Assembly: GCF_000636015.1 (NCBI RefSeq)
Contig: NZ_JFZJ01000018.1
Span: 1 to 40,770 of the forward strand
Direction of reading: 5' to 3'
Length of the DNA: 40,770 bases
From: Rhodomicrobium udaipurense JA643
GTDB taxonomy: Bacteria; Pseudomonadota; Alphaproteobacteria; Rhizobiales; Rhodomicrobiaceae
Below the pieces are notes generated by a model. That model saw only the letters and a list, made by a program, of their open reading frames with translations. It made no database searches and had not been told where the DNA came from. A program made the translations under genes and the position numbers. Position 1 is the stretch's first letter, and every line of letters starts with the position of its first letter. Shown one piece after another: positions 34,507 through 40,770 of this stretch.

Positions 34507-35634
34507 TCAGCTCAGCACGTCAGCATAGATGCGCTCGACATATTTGCCGATGTCGGTTGAAGGCTTCAGTACGTTGACGAGCCTCAGTTCCTCAGCGTAA
34601 AGCGTAAGCTCCTTCTTGAGGTCGGCACCGTTCGGGTGATGGCCGTGGGTGTGATATTTCGCCAGCGTCGTCACGTCTTCGACCGTGACCTTGCCAGCCG
34701 TGTACGGCACATAGGTCGCGGCGGCTTCTTCCGGATTATGGTGCGCATAGGTCGCGCCTTCCACGAGCGCACGCACTATCGCGGAAGCTGTGGATTTGTC
34801 CTCGCGCAACGTGGTGCCCCGCACGCCGATGAGGCAGCACACGCGGTTCGCATATTCGTCGGTGAGGTTCGACGAGATTTCAACGAACTGACCGTCCTTC
34901 AGCCAGAGATATGGCATCGGGTCGTTTTCGGCCAGGGCGTGCGCCTCGCCTTTCTCGACGGCAGTGCGTAGGAGCGGCAGCGGGAACGGCCGGAAATCGA
35001 CATCCCTCTCTGGATCGAGCCCGGCTTTCTTGAGCCGCACCGAGAAGAAGTTTTTCGACGGCGAGTTCATGTCGCTCACCGCAACCGTCTTGCCCTTCAG
35101 GTCTTCGAGCTTCTTGATGTCGCTCGTCGCGGGCACGAGGAGCCGCAGGCATCCGCCATGGGTGCTACCCACGATCTTCACGTCAAAACCGCCTTCGAGC
35201 GGCTTCAGCCAGCGAAGCGCCATGCCAACGGCGGCATCGGCCTTGCCGGTGGCGATGGTTTCCAGAAGCTGATCGGTCGAGCCTGAAAAGTTGACGAGTT
35301 CCACGTCGAGCCCGTGCTTCGCGAAGATGCCCTTCTCTTTCGTGGTCGTGATGCCGACGAGGCAGGCGGCCCCTGCGTTCCAGGCGAGGCTCACCTTCTT
35401 CAGCGGCCCCGTGGCGGCTACGCTGTCCGCAACACGGCACACGGCCGAGTCTGGCAGGCCGGTTGGAAATGCCGAAATGGGACCGGCAACGCTGCCTCGT
35501 GCCGAGAGCACAAACGGCGCGGCGAGGGCGACAGCGCCCGCGCCTGTCAGGATCGCGCGGCGACTGATGGCGGGCTGCTTGTCCGCCGGCACTTCCTTAA
35601 CCGCGTCTTCCGCATCTGATGTGTCATGCGTCAT
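34507..35634 (-). CDS. ABC transporter substrate-binding protein with Tat signal
   Basis: This 375-residue binding protein is of the NrtA/SsuA/TauA type. The start at 35634 is chosen because a twin-arginine signal follows (ISRRAILTGAGAVALAAPFV) and AGGGGAC lies just upstream; the frame runs open for 76 further codons without a signal. The mature part has VSLAWNAGAACLVGITTTKE, KGIFAKHGLDVELVNFSGS and GKADAAVGMALRWLKPLEGG. Tat export suggests that it folds or binds a cofactor before export. It is divergent from the permease and ATPase genes across about 560 bases and probably supplies them. The C-terminal part carries a His-rich stretch (YHTHGHHPNG), perhaps a metal site. Confidence 0.9.
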   Translation of the reverse strand: MTHDTSDAEDAVKEVPADKQPAISRRAILTGAGAVALAAPFVLSARGSVAGPISAFPTGLPDSAVCRVADSVAATGPLKKVSLAWNAGAACLVGITTTKEKGIFAKHGLDVELVNFSGSTDQLLETIATGKADAAVGMALRWLKPLEGGFDVKIVGSTHGGCLRLLVPATSDIKKLEDLKGKTVAVSDMNSPSKNFFSVRLKKAGLDPERDVDFRPFPLPLLRTAVEKGEAHALAENDPMPYLWLKDGQFVEISSNLTDEYANRVCCLIGVRGTTLREDKSTASAIVRALVEGATYAHHNPEEAAATYVPYTAGKVTVEDVTTLAKYHTHGHHPNGADLKKELTLYAEELRLVNVLKPSTDIGKYVERIYADVLS

Positions 35635-36191
35635 GATGATGTCCCCTGCAATTCGGCGCGCCCAGAACGCGCCCGGTAGGTGGTCGAATTCGGTCGCCAT
35701 CCTGACGATGCCTATCGTTTTGGTCAATTTGAAACGAAAAGGGTGCCTCTCAAACCAAGACATCGGGGGCATAATTAAAAGCAAATCATCGCCAATTCCA
35801 GCCGGAGCAGCGACTTCTCTTACTAACGCATGAAGCTGCGGCGCAATGCGATCCCATCCCATTTGCGAGTTCGACAGGTTTTTGGCTATTTCGCTGACGC
35901 GATGGCGGCACAGCCCGATGGGGCATGAACATCACTCGAGCTGAGTCCATATTTCCTGACAGGACAGCGCAAAACTCATCGCGCGCGGCTCTCGCGTAGA
36001 AAACTATTCTATCCTGCTTTCACGGGAGAACAATCATCCTCGTTATGCTCACTGTATGCGCCGGAAACGAAAAATATCAGTTGATGATCAGGTCGCGCCA
36101 CCTTTAAAATTGCCTCGTTCGCGCGGCCCGCCGCTGCGAACCGCGATGTGTTTGCGGCGCGTTGTTGCGCCTGCCGCTTCTCGGGAGTTCC
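35635..36191. other. Divergent intergenic region, no gene seen
   Basis: About 557 bases lie between the Tat-exported binding protein and the permease gene. The frame of the binding protein stays open through part of it (to 35862), but reads without a signal sequence or domain. The part near 35990-36060 is AT-richer and probably holds the plus-strand promoter. No clear boxes or palindromes were recognised. Confidence 0.5.
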
Positions 36192-37214
36192 ATGACCCTA
36201 ATCACGACAATACTGGATGGCCAGGAAAGCGAAGCCTCAAGCCTTTCCCGGTCGAATCCGGCGATCAAGATACCCGCGGTGCTTCTTGCGTTAGCGGCGA
36301 GCGCCTCGTGGCTCGCGACGGCGGCTGTCACATATTACATGCCTGACGTGATCGATTTCGGCCGCGTGCCCGAATTCGCGGCGCTCAGCATTCTCATTGC
36401 CGCCGCGCTGATTGCAGGCGTTATCGCGGGCATCCGGCAGCCCGCGCTTGGCGCGAAGGTGCGCCGCCTGCTGCCTTGGTCGCTGGCGCTCGGCATTTTC
36501 ACGCTGATCTGGCAGTTGCTCGCTGGCAAGCTCGGCGTGCTGCCCCAACCTTTCTTTCCGCCGCCGCACGGCCTTCTGGAAGTCTTCACCGACGATTACC
36601 CGAAACTCATCGAAGGCGTGCTCGCCTCTCTCAGGCTTGAATTCCTGGGCTTCGCCTTTGGCGCGATCATCGGCTTCTGGGTGGGCGTCGCGCTCGGCTG
36701 GTCGAGAACCTTCGGCTACTGGGTGCATCCGATCATGCGGTTCATAGGCCCTGTGCCGTCCATCGCATGGCTTCCCATCGCCTTTTTCGCCTTCCCGTCG
36801 AGCTTCAGCGCCAGCATTTTCCTCATAGCGCTGACGACCGGGTTTCCGGTGGCGGTGCTGACATGGTCCGGCGTGGCGAGCGTGAACCCCGCCTATTATG
36901 ATGTGGCGCGCACGCTCGGCGCGAACGAACGCTTCCTCATCTTCAAGGTGGCGATCCCGGCCGCGCTGCCGCATGTGTTCGTCGGGTTGTTCATGGGGCT
37001 TGGCGCGTCCTTCGCCGTGCTCGTCACCGCCGAAATGATGGGCGTCAAGGCGGGCCTTGGCTTCTATCTTCAATGGGCGCAGGGCTGGGCGGCCTACGCG
37101 AACATGTATGCAGCGCTGATCGTGATGGCGGTGATGTGCACGGGCCTTGTTTCCTTGCTGTTCAAGATCCGCGACCGGGTGCTCTCCTATCAGAAAGGCG
37201 ATGTGAAATGGTAG
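36192..37214 (+). CDS. ABC transporter permease with extra N-terminal membrane segments
   Basis: This 340-residue permease is about 80 residues longer than SsuC. The addition is N-terminal and contains two hydrophobic segments (VLLALAASASWLATAAVTYY and FAALSILIAAALIAGVIAG) before the usual core, where KLGVLPQPFFPPPHGLLEVF marks the SsuC-type beginning. The docking loop ARTLGANERFLIFKVAIPAA is present. ATG at 36192 follows GGGAG. The ATPase gene overlaps its end by 7 bases. Its partner binding protein is most likely the divergent Tat-exported one. Solute unknown; the neighbouring thioether genes suggest an organosulfur compound. Confidence 0.92.
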   Translation: MTLITTILDGQESEASSLSRSNPAIKIPAVLLALAASASWLATAAVTYYMPDVIDFGRVPEFAALSILIAAALIAGVIAGIRQPALGAKVRRLLPWSLALGIFTLIWQLLAGKLGVLPQPFFPPPHGLLEVFTDDYPKLIEGVLASLRLEFLGFAFGAIIGFWVGVALGWSRTFGYWVHPIMRFIGPVPSIAWLPIAFFAFPSSFSASIFLIALTTGFPVAVLTWSGVASVNPAYYDVARTLGANERFLIFKVAIPAALPHVFVGLFMGLGASFAVLVTAEMMGVKAGLGFYLQWAQGWAAYANMYAALIVMAVMCTGLVSLLFKIRDRVLSYQKGDVKW

Positions 37215-38005
37215 GCGCAACAGCCTATGCGCACGAGCCGGTCGCCGCTGCCACGCGGGCGCTCGACGTCCACAGCGTCAGCCATGCCTATACGCTCGAA
37301 GGCAATCCGCTGCCCGTGCTGGACAATGTCGGCTTCCGTGTCGAGCCGGGTGGGTTCGTGGCTCTGCTCGGGCCGTCCGGCTGCGGAAAATCCACGTTGC
37401 TGCGGCTCGTCGCGGGCCTCGAACAGCCGGTGCGCGGCGAAATCCGCGTGGATGACAAGGCGATTGCCGGGCCAGACCCCTCACGCGTCGTGGTCTTTCA
37501 GGATCCAACGCTCTACCCGTGGCGCAGCGTGTACGACAACGTGGCGCTCGGCCTCGAAGCGCAGGGCCTCCTGAAGACGCGCCGCCACCGCGTGGATGAA
37601 GCGCTGGCGCTCGTGGGCCTGACGCCGTTCAAGAAGGCCTATCCGCATCAGCTTTCGGGCGGCATGGCGCAGCGCGTGGCGTTGGCTCGCGCGCTCGTCA
37701 ACGACCCGGAGTTCCTCATCCTCGACGAGCCGCTGGGCAAGCTCGACTCGCTCACTCGGATCTCGATGCAGGGCGAAATCGTGCGGCTCTGGCAGCAGAA
37801 GGGTTTCACGGCGCTCCTTGTCACGCACGACGTGGAGGAGGCGCTTGTGATGGCGACGCGCATCATCGTATTCAGCGACCGCCCCGCCACCATCAAGGCG
37901 GACATCCCTGTAGATCGCGATTATCCGCGCCACCGCGACGATCCCGGTCTTGTCGAGCTTCGCCGCAAAATCCTCGGCCTTCTCGGCCTCGAAGCGACGT
38001 GGTAA
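37208..38005 (+). CDS. ABC transporter ATP-binding protein, SsuB/TauB-like
   Basis: This 265-residue ATPase has Walker [10 protein letters not shown], the Q-loop FQDPTLYPW, signature [15 protein letters not shown], Walker B FLILDEPLGKLDSLT and LVTHDVEEAL. Its ATG overlaps the permease stop by 7 bases, so the two are translated together. The stop is 6 bases before the DUF1847 gene, which extends the operon. The D-loop reads GKLDSLT where most relatives have GALDALT. Confidence 0.93.
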   Translation: MVGATAYAHEPVAAATRALDVHSVSHAYTLEGNPLPVLDNVGFRVEPGGFVALLGPSGCGKSTLLRLVAGLEQPVRGEIRVDDKAIAGPDPSRVVVFQDPTLYPWRSVYDNVALGLEAQGLLKTRRHRVDEALALVGLTPFKKAYPHQLSGGMAQRVALARALVNDPEFLILDEPLGKLDSLTRISMQGEIVRLWQQKGFTALLVTHDVEEALVMATRIIVFSDRPATIKADIPVDRDYPRHRDDPGLVELRRKILGLLGLEATW

Positions 38006-38011
38006 GCGGCG

Positions 38012-38713
38012 ATGACATACAAAGATCCAACCTGCGCGCTGTGCCCATCCACGGTGCAGGCTTGCAAACACGGTGAAGCAGAGGCGCGCGGGCCGGGCTT
38101 CTGCCCGAGCAAGGTCGATCCCGCGACCATCGCCGACGGCTGGTCCTTCTATGACGATGCGGAGACGCTGAAGATCGCGCAAGTTTCGGCGCGCGTCGAG
38201 GCGGAGGGCTACTGCAAGTGGACGCGCGTCGAGGAAATCGTCGAGTTCTCGAAGCGCATGGGTTTCAAGAAGCTCGGCATCGCGAATTGCATCGGACTGA
38301 TTGAACAGGCGAATGTGCTTTCGCGCATCCTCGAAAGCCACGGCTTCGAGGTGGTTTCGGTTTCGTGCAAGGCCGGGAACATTCCGAAGGAAGACATTGG
38401 CCTGAAGGACGGCGAGAAAATCAAGCCCGGCGCCTTCGAGCCGATGTGCAATCCCGTCACGCAGGCCGAGATGCTGAACCGGCACGGCAGCGAGTTCAAT
38501 ATCGTGCTCGGGCTATGCCTCGGCCACGACAGCCTGTTCTTCAAATATGCGAACGGGCTTTCGACTGTGCTCGTCGCGAAGGACCGCGTGCTCGGCCATA
38601 ACCCGATCGCCGCGCTTCAACTGGTCGATACGTACTACAGCCGCGTCTGGGGACCGCTGAAACCTGAGACCAAGGCGAAGAAGAAGCCGGCCAAAACTCG
38701 CGAGCGCGCCTGA
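38012..38713 (+). CDS. DUF1847 metal-binding-like protein
   Basis: This 233-residue protein matches my memory of the DUF1847 family, found mostly in anaerobes and without a known function. It has cysteine pairs near the N-terminus (PTCALCPSTVQACKHG and GFCPSK) and further cysteines in GIANCIGLIEQANVLS, VVSVSCKAGN, EPMCNPVTQA and VLGLCLGHDS, enough for one or two metal or Fe-S centres. The C-terminus is a Lys-rich tail. It starts 6 bases after the transporter ATPase, so it is in that operon, and it precedes the NifB/NifH-like genes. A role in handling the imported compound or a metallocofactor is inference. Confidence 0.8.
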   Translation: MTYKDPTCALCPSTVQACKHGEAEARGPGFCPSKVDPATIADGWSFYDDAETLKIAQVSARVEAEGYCKWTRVEEIVEFSKRMGFKKLGIANCIGLIEQANVLSRILESHGFEVVSVSCKAGNIPKEDIGLKDGEKIKPGAFEPMCNPVTQAEMLNRHGSEFNIVLGLCLGHDSLFFKYANGLSTVLVAKDRVLGHNPIAALQLVDTYYSRVWGPLKPETKAKKKPAKTRERA

Positions 38714-39142
38714 CGCGCCTGAGCCAAGCGTCCTCCTCGCACCATGATGGCGACGCGTTCGCGAAATCGGAGCTGCCCGCCTGCTGCACACGTGCGTGAT
38801 CTGATGGCGATACGCTCGATTGCGGATCACGTTTGACGCTCTTCCAAATATGCACATCCAACCGGCAAAAACGTACGTCGACCACCCGCTTCGAAAAACG
38901 TCGTAACGGCAAAGTCCTCGAACGGAGAAATTACTTCCCCATATCATGCCGCTTTCGCCTTTTTCGCAAAAATTATTCTTGATAAAATCGAGGGAAAAAG
39001 TCAGCATACCACGAGGTTGTCGCCCGTCGCGGGTGCTCTCTGGGGCCGCTGAAGCTGGTTCGGAAACGCTCGCCGTTCGGCAAGGGAAGCGCAGGGGCGG
39101 CGCCGCCAACACACCATGGGCATCAGATATCCGGGAAAGCGT
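38714..39142. promoter_or_regulatory. Upstream region of the NifX/NifB/NifH-like operon
   Basis: These 429 bases hold no recognisable gene. The AT-rich stretch 38955-39000 stands out from GC-rich surroundings and probably contains the operon promoter. It includes TTTTT-CGC-AAAAA (38960-38972) and TTGATAAAATCGA (38979-38991), a near-palindrome whose core GATAAAATC (38981-38989) is the reverse complement of the core before suyA. No sigma-54 consensus was found. Confidence 0.5.
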
Positions 39143-39496
39143 ATGAAAGTCGCAATCGGAACGAGCGACGGCATAGCCGTTACCGAGCATTTCGGGTACG
39201 CGCTGCAATTCCAGATTTGGGATTTCGCGGATGGACGGTTCCGGCTTCTGGAAACGCGGCGCAACCTTCCTGCCTGCGGTGCAGCGCGCGACGAGCGGAC
39301 CGTCCGCGATCCGATGGACGTATCCGTTGACCTCGTCAGCGATTGCCGCGCGGTCCTCGTGACCCGCATTGGCGAATGCGCCGTGAACAAGTTCGACGCG
39401 CTCGGCATCCTCGCCTTCGAAACCGAAGACGCGATCGGGCAGGCGCTCGGCGAACTCGCCGAAAGCGGCCTTCTGACGGAGAGGGAAGCGGCGTGA
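39143..39496 (+). CDS. NifX/NafY-type dinitrogenase cofactor-binding family protein
   Basis: This 117-residue protein is of the small family that carries iron-molybdenum cofactor precursors (NifX, NafY, C-terminal domain of NifB). It begins MKVAIGTSDGIAVTEHFGYA, where the conserved His of the HFG motif binds the cluster, and continues LETRRNLPACGAARD and VLVTRIGECAVNKFDALGIL. ATG at 39143 gives the typical MKVAI start. Its stop overlaps the GTG start of the NifB-like gene (GTGA). In many NifB proteins this domain is fused; here it is a separate gene in front. It probably receives the cluster made by the NifB-like protein. Confidence 0.87.
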   Translation: MKVAIGTSDGIAVTEHFGYALQFQIWDFADGRFRLLETRRNLPACGAARDERTVRDPMDVSVDLVSDCRAVLVTRIGECAVNKFDALGILAFETEDAIGQALGELAESGLLTEREAA

Positions 39497-40428
39497 ACGA
39501 GCAGTTCAGTACGCCCGCGCTTTCCTGTGCGATCCGGGAAGAGACAGGCGCGCCCGCCTTTCCTGCACTCGAAGGCCGTCATCCCTGCTTCAGCACCACG
39601 GCCGAGGGCCACAACGCAGCCGCGCGTCTGCATCTGCCGGTCGCGCCCACCTGCAATATCGCATGCGCCTTCTGCCGCCGCGACTTCAACCGCAGCGAAA
39701 AGCGCCCCGGCGTCGCCGCGCGGCTCCTTTCGCCCGACGAAGCCGTCAACATCGTGGAGCGCGCGCTTGCGTTATTGCCGAATCTCGCCGTCGTCGGCAT
39801 CGCCGGGCCGGGCGATCCGCTGGCCACGCCGCACGCGCTCGAAACCTTCGCCCGCGTGCATGAGCGCTGGCCGCATCTCGTGCTGTGCCTGTCGACCAAC
39901 GGTCTCGCGCTGCCGCAGCATGTCGATGCGCTCGCGGCGGCGGGCGTCGAAACCATGACGGTGACAGTCAACGCCGTCGATCCGGAACTTCAGGCACAGA
40001 TCACGCCGAAGATCGCGTGGCAGCGAAAGCGCGTGGACGGGATCGCCGCCGCCGAACGGCTCATCGCGCAACAGTTGGAAGGCATCGAGAAGGCGGCGAA
40101 GCTCGGTCTCACGATCAAGATCAACACGGTGCTGATCCCCGGCGTAAACAACCACCACATCGGCGAGGTCGCGGCCCGCGTTGCCGCGCTCGGCGCGCAT
40201 CTCATCAACATCATCCCGCTGATCCCGCAGCACAATCTCGCGCATCTCAAGGAGCCGGGAATGATCGAGCGCCAGCGCGCCCGTGCCGAGGCTGCGAAAC
40301 ACATGCGCGTCTTCACGCACTGCCAGCGCTGCCGCGCCGACGCTTGTGGCATCCCCGGCGTCAGCGACTACACGAACGAGCTTTACGGCGACGGCCTTAA
40401 GGTCGAGCCCACCTTTTCGCACGGCTGA
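39493..40428 (+). CDS. marB: NifB-like radical SAM protein, probable MarB
   Basis: This 311-residue protein begins at a GTG overlapping the previous stop. It has the NifB hallmarks: the HPC motif in [14 protein letters not shown], then [15 protein letters not shown] with CX3CX2C at residues 54, 58 and 61, and RPGV after it. Late cysteines ([11 protein letters not shown]) could hold further clusters, as in NifB. NifB makes the 8Fe-9S-C precursor of nitrogenase cofactors. Here the next gene is NifH-like rather than true nif, and the locus is about organic sulfur, so the closest described case is MarB of methylthio-alkane reductase. True nifB would be the alternative. Confidence 0.85.
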   Translation: MNEQFSTPALSCAIREETGAPAFPALEGRHPCFSTTAEGHNAAARLHLPVAPTCNIACAFCRRDFNRSEKRPGVAARLLSPDEAVNIVERALALLPNLAVVGIAGPGDPLATPHALETFARVHERWPHLVLCLSTNGLALPQHVDALAAAGVETMTVTVNAVDPELQAQITPKIAWQRKRVDGIAAAERLIAQQLEGIEKAAKLGLTIKINTVLIPGVNNHHIGEVAARVAALGAHLINIIPLIPQHNLAHLKEPGMIERQRARAEAAKHMRVFTHCQRCRADACGIPGVSDYTNELYGDGLKVEPTFSHG

Positions 40429-40457
40429 GCAAGCCCTCAACCTGGTCAGGAGAGAAA

Positions 40458-40770
40458 ATGTCGAAGAAACTCAAGCAGATCGCCATCTACGGCAAGGGCG
40501 GTATCGGCAAGTCGACGACCACATCGAACATCAGCGCGGCGCTCGTCGAAGCGGGCTACAAGGTGATGCAGTTCGGCGCGGACCCGAAGGCTGACTCGAC
40601 CAACACGCTGCGCGGCGGCGAATACATTCCCTCCGTGCTCGACCTTCTGGCGGAGCGCCGCCGCGTCGACGCCTATGAGGCGATCTTTCAGGGCTTCGGC
40701 GGCATCTACTGTGTGGAAGCGGGCGGCCCCCAGCCGGGCGTCGGCTGCGCGGGGCGCGGCATCATCACCG
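40458..40770 (+). CDS. marH: NifH-like reductase, probable MarH (3' partial)
   Basis: The gene runs off the right edge; 104 codons are visible. It has the P-loop [15 protein letters not shown] (about residues 11-25), the ADPKADSTN switch segment and the first cluster cysteine in GVGCAGRGI at residue 97, the same number as in NifH. The middle part ([15 protein letters not shown]) differs from genuine NifH, which suits a nitrogenase-like reductase. Good AGGAGAG site before the ATG. It would pass electrons to a catalytic DK pair, expected just beyond the window. Chlorophyllide or coenzyme F430 reductases are alternatives; the NifB-like neighbour favours a FeMo-co-like system, hence MarH. Confidence 0.87.
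   Translation, partial: MSKKLKQIAIYGKGGIGKSTTTSNISAALVEAGYKVMQFGADPKADSTNTLRGGEYIPSVLDLLAERRRVDAYEAIFQGFGGIYCVEAGGPQPGVGCAGRGIIT

Noticed and set aside
40458..40770. True nitrogenase nifH
   Set aside because: The P-loop and Cys97 fit, but the middle sequence differs from NifH and the surrounding genes concern organic sulfur rather than nif functions.
1..40770. CRISPR arrays, tRNA or rRNA genes, prophage
   Set aside because: No regularly spaced repeats, no recognisable cloverleaf or rRNA segments and no phage genes were seen.

Overview
The window looks like a chromosomal segment of an anaerobically competent, GC-rich alphaproteobacterium, possibly a purple non-sulfur phototroph. The reasons are its codon usage and GC content, SsuABC-type transporters, an Rrf2 regulator, a glycyl radical enzyme, and the start of a nitrogenase-like operon. 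I cannot name the species. Almost every gene block points to the same job: getting sulfur out of organic compounds when inorganic sulfur is scarce. No rRNA, tRNA, CRISPR array or phage was seen.

Left part (1-14639). A permease (cut by the window edge) and ATPase of an SsuBC-like importer lead into a glycyl radical enzyme and its activase. Convergent to these is a secreted beta-propeller protein. Then come a crotonase-family protein, a broken MFS transporter, a large TonB-dependent receptor, a relic of an IS630-type transposase, and an ExbD (truncated)-ExbB-TonB energising module. A cysteine-rich Rrf2 regulator follows.

Middle part (14658-25082). A complete minus-strand SsuA-SsuC-SsuB transporter lies next to a family 2A encapsulin and its cargo, a cysteine desulfurase with a disordered N-terminal extension of about 260 residues. 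Beyond these is a three-gene minus-strand operon: a radical SAM protein with an unusual CX8CX2C motif, an FMN-binding split-barrel protein and a B12-binding radical SAM protein. A Crp/Fnr-type regulator is transcribed divergently from it.

Sulfolactate block (25326-31073). SuyA and SuyB (sulfolactate sulfo-lyase) and an SlcC-like sulfolactate dehydrogenase are followed by another ATPase-permease-binding protein transporter.

Right part (31269-40770). An O-acetylhomoserine sulfhydrylase, a methyltransferase-like protein and a cupin resembling DMSP lyases are co-directional. A fourth transporter follows (Tat-exported binding protein on the minus strand, permease and ATPase on the plus strand), then a DUF1847 protein. 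The window ends in a NifX-like, a NifB-like and a NifH-like gene, the last cut by the window edge. The NifB/NifH pair resembles the start of the methylthio-alkane reductase operon (marBHDK). Read together, these genes suggest a route DMSP -> dimethyl sulfide -> methanethiol -> methionine. This chain is inferred from gene families, not shown.
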